DNA from: Arthonia radiata
Lineage: Eukaryota > Ascomycota > Arthoniomycetes > Arthoniales > Arthoniaceae
DNA length: 64,000 nucleotides
Assembly (NCBI GenBank): GCA_002989075.1
Contig: PSQN01000017.1
Span: 1,178,001-1,242,000 of the forward strand
Reading direction: 5' to 3'
This document shows positions 52,601-60,868 of this stretch, piece by piece (position 1 is the stretch's first letter; each line of letters opens with the position of its first letter). Below the pieces are notes generated by a model. It saw only the letters and a program-made list of their open reading frames with translations, did no database searches and was not told the DNA's origin. A program made the position numbers and the translations under genes.

Positions 52601-54507
52601 ACTGGACTGACTCAACTGGCCCTCAAAATGATGCCGAAGCGCTTGAAGACGACACTGTCGAGCTCGACGATTCTTGCTCGGTCGAAAGCAAAGTCCAGAC
52701 TCAGGCCGGCGCTTCGCCTGGCGCCAGAAGACGTCGTCATTGGAGTAGAAACGTGTCCATGTCACACACGGAAGAGCATCAAGAGATATCGTTCGTTGAG
52801 CAACGCCCTGATGGACGGACATTCAGCATGAGCATGAGCGTGTCAACGCCACTGCCTACTCGTCGACAATCTAACGCGCGAATGCTGGCCCCAAGCAGCT
52901 TACGGCATTGCAGTTTCATGGAGTCCCTTAGCCCATTATCAGACTTTTCCGTCGGCAACGACAACAATCGTCATGTTCAGAGTCACGCACTTTCAAAGCC
53001 GGTTCAGGTTGTAGAGCGTGGAGGAATAACAACCGCACGATCGGCCCTAGCTACGAACAGTCTTGTAGAGAAACTTACAACTGCCGAGCCCGACGAGCCA
53101 TACTGGGATTTCATGCACAGATTGAGCATGGCCGATCAAGGTCTTGACACGCTTAACATGCTCGATGAGTTTTGTCCACGACTTGAGGAGCTAGACGTCT
53201 CACACAATCGATTACAGCATCTGAACGGCGTACCGTCGTCTTTGAGGAGCCTTGATATGACAAGCAACCATCTCAACAGTATGAGCGACTTGTCGCAACT
53301 TCAGAACCTTCAGTACATTAATCTGTCTCGCAATCGACTCACGACGCTTACAGGGTTTGGCAGTCTAGTGCACTTGCGCGAGTTGAACTTAGAGCACAAC
53401 CACGTTAGCGACATCGAAGGCATCCTGGACCTTGACGGGTTGATTACCGTCAACTTAAAGCACAATGACCTCTCGTCTGTGGATTTCAGCAGTGCTCAAC
53501 TAAGACATTTGACGAGTCTCGACCTGTCATGTAATCAGATCTCCACCGTTACGGGAGTTTCCGCTCTGCCAGTCTTGAAGGAACTCAACTTAGGAGGCAA
53601 TCAGCTTCGCGAATGGCCATGTGACACTGCAGGAATCGTCGCGGGATTGAACATGCTCAACGTGAACGACAACAAGCTAACTAAGCTTGACGCATCATGC
53701 TGGCCGACTTTAAGGACGCTTTTGGGGAACAACAATAGCATCAGAGAACTTGCCAACATATCAGCTCACACTTCTCTACAGACACTGTACTTATGTGATC
53801 AGACATTTGACAAGGGCACGACTTTGGGCCAGCTTGACGATTTCCACAATCTCACCGACCTTCATTTGTCAGGCACTTCTCTCGGCAGTCTACTTCCCTT
53901 GAGCATCCCTTTTGTCAACCTTCGGTCTCTAGATGTTTCATTCACAGGCATTCAGGCGCTGCCCGGAGACTTCGGTACCCTGGTCCCGAATTTGCAGACG
54001 CTGAACCTGAACTCGAACAATCTCAAAGACCTCAGACCGCTGGAGGGTATCGTGGCTCTCAGGAAGCTCCATGCTGCACAGAATCGACTTTCGAGACTGA
54101 GAAATTTCGTCAAAGTACTCAATCGGCTTGGCAGATTGCTCAAAGGCGGCGGTGTGCTTGCCGAAGTGGATGCAAGGGGCAATCCCTTGACTGTAGGATT
54201 CTATACCTCCACTGACGGCAGCCTGCGAGGCAGCACGACGCAAGAGCAGACCGATGACAAGACTTCTCAAGAGGCCGAATTACGCCACTTGCTCTCAGAC
54301 CAAGAGGGGAAAGCTGATGAGTTACACGTGTCACGGCTGGACGGGGATACGAAGATGAAGCGACGAGTATACGAAATGCTTGTCGGTTCCAAGTGTCCGA
54401 AGTTGACGCGGCTTGATGGAATACAGTTCCAGCGAGACGAGCTGCAGAGAAGAGACGAGGTGTGGGAGAGCCTTGTGGAGATGGGGGTCGTTCGCAAGGT
54501 CGATTGA
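49660..54507 (+). CDS. cdc11: Cdc11/Nud1-type LRR scaffold of the septation initiation network
   Basis: A single-exon gene of 1,615 residues. The start at 49660 is preferred over 49609 because it begins MAGEPWLDSLSDDWEAS, which resembles the short acidic start of fungal Cdc11 relatives. Residues 1 to about 1,130 are disordered and Ser/Pro-rich with many potential Cdk and Sid2-type sites (Ser-Pro, RRNS, RRRHWS). Residues about 1,160-1,490 hold about a dozen leucine-rich repeats (LEELDVSHNRLQHLNG, LQYINLSRNRLTTLTGF, LRELNLEHNHVSDIEG, LTSLDLSCNQIS). In yeasts this protein anchors the SIN/MEN kinase cascade at spindle pole bodies; in Aspergillus the equivalent is SepM. The architecture, a large disordered N-terminus plus C-terminal LRR, is that of the family. 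Confidence 0.85.
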   Translation: MAGEPWLDSLSDDWEASSSSDPPSAPQSKTASSAAPQSRASRIPRYVSPQKAGPIEEPKDSNETAQRLLQSNVPKPNTLRTKSESKDTNPTTDTQNSKTTTIASVQSVIKHDGNAKAGDRLVPIPSSEAATPDWHNLALRQQDLFSPMGLEGIFQKPPNDRQSSPTKQSFSFYNDLSHMPSSPPPWPSSKEISSRRNPSSSIHRFQIPESLPEEGEQARPGHEQDVNISFNELIADESAAEQSCGRLGVEELEPTSRSMSALPGSSSSVSGGFSPVFISKHNTVDGHVGYAAFDPAALPKLGSHVNVERGGHSDADSFKHRPLSPSMSSSALPSDSLGPSDSVSQVRAPAPATTSQGLSTRREEQGSNCQDKSQTLTNNASDTSNANSVQRNGMRNTHVDESVSEHARSRSVQTVIERRTISASQSRSQSDLGSVVMSQGSQLGRSVTQTVDDKSSSQTMHPQNSTRPQSARSFSAELDGDNAHRRPSSVAGQKRKDAKYDSSQASLDPSAIASREILRPRNPTPWQSQGHRGCSTSSYDSTTRGNPTASDSPAPSQVSALIARPTSSVKARALALEAATFRQRQTDHRPKGLRQKSVSTQDYLNEAMRIMDLIRARKQATASEWSSNTGVESELGLEAIRELDQSAHSLSRPPSRDGPPSGWRTQRSSKHIDPRVESQLRKFEETGDESFLVSSIVRSVRITEETQFQHQQDGFRITDIPHREMLRRNSDPGRASPRPDQDGLGETRSSNGNTDGSGETHKTSSTQKTSSLGRIAPEHVSHLIRDEEAGMRFDTQRQTWVKCKLQRLRSSSTNVPTSSAATEDDPLGQIPDLSVHEPPQISLLKRDTALSPKTAEAVTEHAKVPKVHGASVKSSGDDAKPVLSSFENVEEYEEESKQPAKSMASDPEVLRQGSELRPCAEDTFKMDGSDAVVETVEPIAASDEELDAVASLPKPREKSRRREQSVLFSSPPVSREWDAKHWTDSTGPQNDAEALEDDTVELDDSCSVESKVQTQAGASPGARRRRHWSRNVSMSHTEEHQEISFVEQRPDGRTFSMSMSVSTPLPTRRQSNARMLAPSSLRHCSFMESLSPLSDFSVGNDNNRHVQSHALSKPVQVVERGGITTARSALATNSLVEKLTTAEPDEPYWDFMHRLSMADQGLDTLNMLDEFCPRLEELDVSHNRLQHLNGVPSSLRSLDMTSNHLNSMSDLSQLQNLQYINLSRNRLTTLTGFGSLVHLRELNLEHNHVSDIEGILDLDGLITVNLKHNDLSSVDFSSAQLRHLTSLDLSCNQISTVTGVSALPVLKELNLGGNQLREWPCDTAGIVAGLNMLNVNDNKLTKLDASCWPTLRTLLGNNNSIRELANISAHTSLQTLYLCDQTFDKGTTLGQLDDFHNLTDLHLSGTSLGSLLPLSIPFVNLRSLDVSFTGIQALPGDFGTLVPNLQTLNLNSNNLKDLRPLEGIVALRKLHAAQNRLSRLRNFVKVLNRLGRLLKGGGVLAEVDARGNPLTVGFYTSTDGSLRGSTTQEQTDDKTSQEAELRHLLSDQEGKADELHVSRLDGDTKMKRRVYEMLVGSKCPKLTRLDGIQFQRDELQRRDEVWESLVEMGVVRKVD

Positions 54508-55160
54508 CCGCGAAAGAGTCTGGGGGTTTGATGCATAGCGATGGCGTTTTGGGATAGTGGCGGTATTCTGGAGTCTAGCATTTTCAGGTCTGACGCTGTA
54601 TGAAGCCATGAACATGAGCGCGTTAAACGCACAGCCCATTATCGATTGCCTTCACGTTATGACAGAGCAGAAAAGCACGCTGGACTGCTGAGAAGTCGGT
54701 CACCAACATTGATAGCGCCCCAGTCGTGGCTAATCAAGGTCCCAAAGGACTCTTTCCAGCCCCCAATTGACACTCCTCGAAGCCCCGATGTTAGGGCCTT
54801 TTCAGGGGCTCCATATCGCCAAGCTTTCTTTTAGCAGTCCGACCCCAAGCACAAGTTTGATCTTCATTCTCCGCCTGCGATCCTCGATTCTAGTCATCTA
54901 TCGTGCTATCCAACTCTCAACACGAGCTCAATGATGGCGAAACTACCTCCAGGAGAGCTCATCGTCTGGTGCAATTCCTTCGCGGAAATATTTAAGCCTA
55001 CTGCGTTGGACAAAGGGCCCACACTGCGCGTCCAGGAGGAGTGATGGACGCGCCTGCCCGTTACGATTGCCTCCTGCCATTTGAGCGGTAACAAAGGCGC
55101 TTACAAGCTCAAGACGACTCACTTCTCACCTTTGCGTTGTGGTCAGGCCAACCTTGCGAT
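54508..55160. other. Intergenic region between cdc11-like and HEI10-like genes
   Basis: About 650 bp, both flanking genes on the plus strand. It contains the cdc11 3' end and the HEI10 promoter. Only short frames occur and no RNA gene is seen. Confidence 0.5.
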
Positions 55161-56409
55161 ATGGATGCCCCATTCCGTTGCAACGCTCTGAAGTGTCGTC
55201 GACAACTCAGTGACCAGGCTGTCGTCACCACTTGTAGCCATATCTTCTGCCTGAAATGCTCCAGTGCGTTGGGATTGTCCAAGACCACCAGCAGTGACAG
55301 GGTCTGTCCGGCATGCGAGACTAGATTGCAGAACCCAGATGACGCTGTCGTGTCATCTCTGACCCCGTCGGAAGACTATAAGACCAGCGTCCTCTCCGGC
55401 CTGACCCCTTCCATCATCATGGAATGTGCTGGGAGAGGTCTAGCATTTTACAGCTATCAGGCTACTCAGGAGATGCATGGCATTTCTTTGCAATTCCTGC
55501 CACACCGACTGACATCTGTACAGAGTCTACCAAGAGTTCCTAGGCAAAGGCTTGGCCGAGAAACATAGCGCTTTGAGTGGCCAGATGGACCAAGTCATCC
55601 ATGATGCAAATGCGGAAATCACGAGTCTGAGAAGCAAGCTTGCAAGTACGAGCATCCGTGCCCCTGTGAACCCTATGACCCGCACTCGACCACGACGCGC
55701 TGACTGTGAACAGATGTTCAAACAGACATGGACAGTCTCAAGAATAAGCATCAAGAGCTCAATGTATCGTATAGCGATAAAGTGCGGGCTTTTGTGCGAG
55801 CTCAGAAGATGTATGATGAGCTCAAGAAGCAAATGCTGCAGCTGGACGTCCAAAATGCTGCGGCAGACGCTGTGACACACACATTAGAATCAACTCAACA
55901 CAGCCAGCATCGTCGGGATGGCAATCGAGCGTTTGAACCAACTAGCCAATTGTCGTACCATGCCCCGGGTCTTCGAGAGGCTGGTCGTCATCACACGAGC
56001 AACAGCTCTGGAAGTGGAAGGAGGAATAACCATAGCCCCTTTCAGCATCCTCAGCAGCCATCGTACGGTCGTCTTTATGGCCAACAAAGTATATCGTGTC
56101 AGGCAGCAACGCAGCAACGCAACGGCTGATGGTTGTACAGATGCTCAAGGCATGTCGAATACCCCTGCCCATCACCGTACGAGGCTGCCGATTGCCCAGC
56201 CTCGCGCTTCGCGTGATGGCAGAGCCGAGCAGCTCGCGTATGCGAACGACTCGACTTCGGCACGAGCTCCACTGTCGGGACCTCCGCGTCAGCCTCTGCA
56301 AAGTATGCATCCTAACATGGCCGGTAACCAAAGACCACGAATGCAGGGGATGGCGTACGCCCGCAAGCAGCCGTCACTCTATGCGCAGAATACTTCTCGG
56401 TTCTACTAG
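55161..56409 (+). CDS. HEI10: HEI10-type RING-finger meiotic crossover protein
   Basis: Predicted four exons (55161-55474, 55524-55645, 55714-56088, 56141-56409) give 359 residues. The N-terminus is a RING finger (Cys7, Cys12, Cys25, His27, Cys30, Cys33, then CPAC near residue 50). It is followed by LTPSEDYKTSVLSGLTP and RGLAFYSYQATQE, which match human HEI10/CCNB1IP1 closely. A coiled coil follows (residues about 110-210: MDQVIHDANAEITSLRSKLA, MDSLKNKHQELNVSYSDKV). The tail is disordered, Gln/Arg/Ser-rich. HEI10 proteins (Zip3/RNF212 group) act as SUMO or ubiquitin ligases that mark and limit crossovers on synapsed chromosomes. The first intron (55475-55523) has to use a GC donor. An in-frame Met at 55137 would add eight residues. 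Confidence 0.85.
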
Positions 56410-56774
56410 GTGCTGATGCGACTACCTCAACGCCACGGCGTTCTGGACCTTCCGGGGCCAAAGACAACAAAGCAACCGTCAGGAGATTGCACGTGGATAT
56501 CTAATCACAATGCGTGGGCCGTCTTTGAGCGTGACAAAGGAGATTCGAAAGATAAGGCATTGTCTTACGGACAATCAAACTCTGCTTAGAGCCTGATGCT
56601 AGTGAATGTAGGCCTAGTGTGTCATGTTTGACTTGTACCACGATGCTTGTGAATATTGTTCTGTCATACAATTTGGTAGGCTGTACGTACCTGTTTACTT
56701 CTTCTAGCTGGACTTGAAGCCTCGCGCTGGACGAGACTTGTTATCTTCTTCCGTGACATTCGAAGCTGGATATC
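56410..56774. other. Intergenic region between HEI10-like and coiled-coil genes
   Basis: 365 bp with no gene seen; downstream and upstream regions of two plus-strand genes. Confidence 0.5.
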
Positions 56775-58802
56775 ATGACTGAAAATGAAGACGGCTTACA
56801 AGAGCCCCCTACAGCATTCGAAACCTTCAAACAACACCGATATAATCTGCTGCGAGAAGATCGACAAAAAGAAAACTGGATTGTAGATAAGACATTTGTT
56901 GATTTCCCAGAGAAGCAGTTCATAACTCACCGTCGACATTGGGTTGATGATAAGCGCGTTCCTTTACCAATAAGAGGTGTACCGTATTCGCAAGAGGCCG
57001 TTGCCGCGATGAAGGGCAAATTAGGTCCGGACTTCCAAGCTGCACCATTTTCGGTCCTCCGGAGAGCGCGCGAGTATGATGTCTTGCATAGATCAAAGGC
57101 GCAAGACTGGGAGCGAAGACAGAGCAAGACACTGGAGGATGGCTATGTAGAGCCTAGATTGCGTGGTGAGGCGAGCCAGGTCTGGCGTTCGCCCTTGACC
57201 AAAAGTCTTGACCCGTCAGATATCGAGGACGTGCCAGAGCCAGCTAACTCGCCCAGGTCGCCTAGTCCGGAGCCGCATTCGAGGTTTAGCACTGACTCGT
57301 CGGAGGCTTCTGCTGATCTTGACGAAGATGAGGCATCTGAGGATGAAGACCACACCCCTGATCTTGCTGAAAGTGCTGACATAGAGCAGACAGGATCTGG
57401 AAATGTGCAGCACGGCAATGGCACGAGACGCGTACGATCACAGCCAGTCACCGAGAGGCCGTCATGGGATCTTCTGACCATTCCTGAGAATGATGAAGAC
57501 CCTTTTGCTGACTTTGCAGGTGAGCATTCCGCGGCTTTCGGAGCGCCGCTTGTACGTACAAATAGCCACTCCCGGGACTTCGACCATAGCGAAAGCACCG
57601 CTGCGCGGCTGCAAAGTGAAGGCGCTCATGATCAAGCACCAGAGTCATCACAAGCGAGTGGTATGACGGACGAGGCCGTGACAGAGCTGGTGTCGCAGCA
57701 GTATTTGGGCCAGCAAGGTTCCGAACATTTTAGCAACGACTCAGGTAGACGCGCTTCTAGAGGCATTAACACCTCAGATATAGATTGGGACCAAGAGTTT
57801 GAGGATGGAGCGGCACTCATCCCCACGCTTGACGATCCCATTTCTGAGAACGAGACTGAAGAGCTTGAAGACTCGAACTCTGAGGACGTGTCAACGTCTC
57901 CTTTAGCCACGTCCAATTCATCGGCGCAAGAGCGCAGCGACTCTGAGGATACGCCACCACTTCCAGAAGATGTGCAGATCTTAGAATGGGCGGCATGGGA
58001 GATCGAAGACACAGAGTGCGGAATCGATGACATTCGAGAGCAACTAGACCGTGTCGCCAGAGTCCGTGACTTTGGCGCGGACAACAGCCCTTCGACATTT
58101 CGACTCATCTCCGCCATGCGCGGCCGGCTCGAGCATGTATGGTCGATGAAAGACTACATCCAAGATACATACTACGAGCTCAAGGACAACTATGATCATC
58201 AAGATAAAGAGAATGCAAAGCTGTTGAGCAGAGCTCAAAGGGAGTTGCGGAATGAGCTGGAGAGAGAAAAGCTGGAACTTGCAGGCAAGCTCGAATACCT
58301 CGAAGATGCGTACGAGACGATGCAGCGTGAGTTCGCGAGACTGGCTAATGAGAAACAGCAATGGGAGGAGGAGGCCGTGACCGTCCGTGAAGAGGCTGAT
58401 ATGGAAGGCCCAAAGTATCTCCAAACTATCGTTGAGAAAAGGGCGCAATGTGAAGAGCAGATCCTGCTCAATGCAGCAATGCGAAAGGAGCTAGACTCTA
58501 TGAAGGATGCTAACAGAGGCCTGAGCTCGAGAATTGAGCAGGGCACAAAAGCGAATTTGAGTCGGTCGCCGACTGGGACGGTGTCATCCTGGATGGGTGA
58601 TGTTGACAGAGACTCGCCGTCGCGTAGCAGATCTAGAAGTCGCTCTGCGTCTTCGATAAAGTCGACGAGTCCACTTCAGATCGCCGCTGCGACTTTACCC
58701 TTTAGGAGCGCAGACCACGCCGCCAACGCCTTTGAAGCACTCCGGCGGGCTCGCCTGCTGATCAACCAGCTCCCAGTGATCCCAACAGCCGAAGTTTTCT
58801 AG
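56775..58802 (+). CDS. Orphan coiled-coil protein, function unknown
   Basis: A single exon of 675 residues. The first about 125 residues are charged and look structured (FETFKQHRYNLLREDRQKEN, TFVDFPEKQFITHRRHWVDD, FSVLRRAREYDVLHRSK). Residues about 150-390 are acidic and disordered. Residues about 400-470 hold a conserved-looking block (ILEWAAWEIEDTECGIDDIR, FRLISAMRGRLEHVWSMKDY). Residues about 475-610 form a long coiled coil (RAQRELRNELEREKLELAGK). The end has a Ser/Arg run and a short helical segment (AANAFEALRRARLLINQLP). No catalytic motif is present. I do not recognise the family; cytoskeletal or organelle-tethering roles are possible for such an architecture but are not supported by anything specific. 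Confidence 0.75.
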   Translation: MTENEDGLQEPPTAFETFKQHRYNLLREDRQKENWIVDKTFVDFPEKQFITHRRHWVDDKRVPLPIRGVPYSQEAVAAMKGKLGPDFQAAPFSVLRRAREYDVLHRSKAQDWERRQSKTLEDGYVEPRLRGEASQVWRSPLTKSLDPSDIEDVPEPANSPRSPSPEPHSRFSTDSSEASADLDEDEASEDEDHTPDLAESADIEQTGSGNVQHGNGTRRVRSQPVTERPSWDLLTIPENDEDPFADFAGEHSAAFGAPLVRTNSHSRDFDHSESTAARLQSEGAHDQAPESSQASGMTDEAVTELVSQQYLGQQGSEHFSNDSGRRASRGINTSDIDWDQEFEDGAALIPTLDDPISENETEELEDSNSEDVSTSPLATSNSSAQERSDSEDTPPLPEDVQILEWAAWEIEDTECGIDDIREQLDRVARVRDFGADNSPSTFRLISAMRGRLEHVWSMKDYIQDTYYELKDNYDHQDKENAKLLSRAQRELRNELEREKLELAGKLEYLEDAYETMQREFARLANEKQQWEEEAVTVREEADMEGPKYLQTIVEKRAQCEEQILLNAAMRKELDSMKDANRGLSSRIEQGTKANLSRSPTGTVSSWMGDVDRDSPSRSRSRSRSASSIKSTSPLQIAAATLPFRSADHAANAFEALRRARLLINQLPVIPTAEVF

Positions 58803-58859
58803 GTCCCTCCAAGACATCGCACATAGCCGTATATATCTATACATACCCTCAAACACCCT

Positions 58860-60204
58860 TCACCCCGTCAGCCCCCTCGCCCTTGCAATAGCCCCCACCT
58901 GCATCCTACAAACCCCCTCATCGTACCCCTCCAACGCCGCATACAGCGCAATCAACTCCTGCGCCACTTCCACCACCCCCTCAATCCGCAACCCACTCCC
59001 CGCCAACCACTCCGCCAACCGCTGCTGCTTCCCCTCCGCTTTCCCCTCCGCTTTCCCCTCCGCTTTCCCCTCCGCTGCCGTCCGCGCGTTCATGCCCGCC
59101 GGACGCAGATAGGCCGGCGCGAACATATCCGCGCCCACGCCTGGGCGGAGACTCACGACTAGGCAGACTGCGGCCGCGGCGAGCGTGCGGGGCGTGTGTG
59201 TAATTACCGCGGTGGTGGCGTGCAGGTCGTTCAGGGCGTGCCAGGCTGTGTCTTTTTGGTCTTGGGTTAGGGAGAGGGTTGTGGAGATTTCCAAGAGGTC
59301 GGCGTAGGGGTGGTGCGTGAGGAGGCGCGCGTTGAGGGATTGGAGGAGGAGGAATTCGGATTCCGCAAGGGTGGGGGGGTCGAGTGTGGGGAGGGCGTCT
59401 GGGTGACATTTAGCAGCTGTTGTTACGGGCGGCGTGTGGGGTGGAGGGGGGAGGAGAAGGACTGGAAGTGGGTGGAATGGGGAGGGGAGTGTAAGTTGGT
59501 GGTTGGTGGATGAGGTGGGAGTGTAACGCACCTGGCCAAAACCCGCGAGCTTCCGACACAACCATGCGGATGTGCTGGGGGCACTCCTCGGTTTTGCAGG
59601 CGAGGTAGAAGGCGGTGGTGAGGATGAGGTAGGGGTTTGTTTTGCGGATGTCGGTGGTGGTGTAGAAGCGGAGGAGGTAGGTTTGCGCTGTGGCGAGCGG
59701 GGCGGCGCGCAGTTGGAGGCGGCGGGCGAGTTTGAGGAGTTCTTTGGGTGTTAGTCAAAGGGAGAGTTGGAGTGGTCGGAGAGGATGGGAGACGGAAAGA
59801 GGCATCAGACATGATTTGAAGGACATGTGAGATATGGGAAGTAGAGATAGAGGCGTGGAAGATGAACGATTTTGAGGCAGAGATATCCGAACCTGGCAAA
59901 ACACGGGGGTTGGAGTCAAAGAGCATAGGGAACTTCTTCTTGGTTGTGTGACAGGCTTGGGGGTTTCCAGTGAAATTTTGGGGTGCAAGTCGATACTTGG
60001 ACGTCGCACTACACCTGAGGGGAAGCAACAGACACCACATGGACGCGAAGAGAGAGGAAAGAGGGCAATGACCTTACGCTGTTGTAAGTAATAGTACACT
60101 ATGGTCATGGGCTCGGGCAGTGGAAAGCGCTTTTTCAGCTGCTCTTCCTCACTCATTGCTGGTGCCGGTGCTTGGTTCATGGTGCTGGTGAAGTCCGTAT
60201 CCAT
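58860..60204 (-). CDS. ssn8: Cyclin C (Ssn8/Srb11), Mediator kinase-module cyclin
   Basis: Predicted three exons on the minus strand (60204-60078, 59741-59532, 59398-58860) give 291 residues. The first cyclin box reads [40 protein letters not shown] and [20 protein letters not shown], nearly the cyclin C consensus. The second half includes [40 protein letters not shown] and [17 protein letters not shown]. Cyclin C with Cdk8 forms the Mediator kinase module and regulates RNA polymerase II. The N-terminus ([20 protein letters not shown]) lacks the usual tryptophan-rich STQRR start, so a 5' exon may be missing. The introns are long here (336 and 133 nt). Four EGKA repeats (encoded by a 12-bp repeat) interrupt the C-terminal part. 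The stop lies only 57 bp from the convergent neighbour's stop. Confidence 0.77.
59029..59076 (-). repeat. 12-bp coding repeat in cyclin C
   Basis: About four near-identical 12-bp units encode EGKA repeats inside the C-terminal cyclin region. The unit length preserves the frame. Confidence 0.8.
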
Positions 60205-60868
60205 CTAGAAGCCTCCAGTCTATGTTGGATGCTATATGGTGAGCGCTCATGCAGCGCTTACGGTGGCATGCTCCGCGCATCAATCTTACCGAGGTATGGT
60301 ACTGCCATCTTCACGATCAATGACACATATCAACGGGCTTCGAGTTGCAATCTGAAGCAGACTTTGATGAAGACGACCGATGCGAAGTCACAAGGCTGGG
60401 GTCAAATAAATAGCATGGTGTTTCAGGGGCTAGACGGGCAGAAGGGCCAGTACAATAGCCCCTAAATTTAGCGTTCTGACCCCTGCTTGTGGTGCAGTAG
60501 GGCCTGTGAGCGCCAGGAACAAGCCCCCCGAGGCCAGTATTTTGGGCGCATCAGCAGCGCGTCGGAAACTTCCGAAGCCGGACGAGGGCAGCTGCGGGCA
60601 CCTCAACCCTCAAGCTCACCTGCACTGACCAACTATCCCATCCTATTTAGACCCTCGTATCAGTAGCTTCGCGATTGAAATTGGGACAGCAGACATTCTG
60701 CTGCTGCTCTCTGATTTACCTTCTCGCTAATATATTCCCCTCTCGTTTCTCCCAACCCCAGCGAGCACTCACTGTGCAATGTCGGACCAATAGCTGGCAG
60801 CTCGCAAACCATACGCCGTTCCGAGGACCGCAATGCCTGCTCAATGAGACTGATGATATCCGCTGGCC
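60205..60868. promoter_or_regulatory. Divergent promoter region of cyclin C (-) and Ca2+-dependent carrier (+)
   Basis: 664 bp between divergent start codons with several CT-rich tracts. No convincing reading frame or RNA gene. A missing first exon of cyclin C could lie here. Confidence 0.4.
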
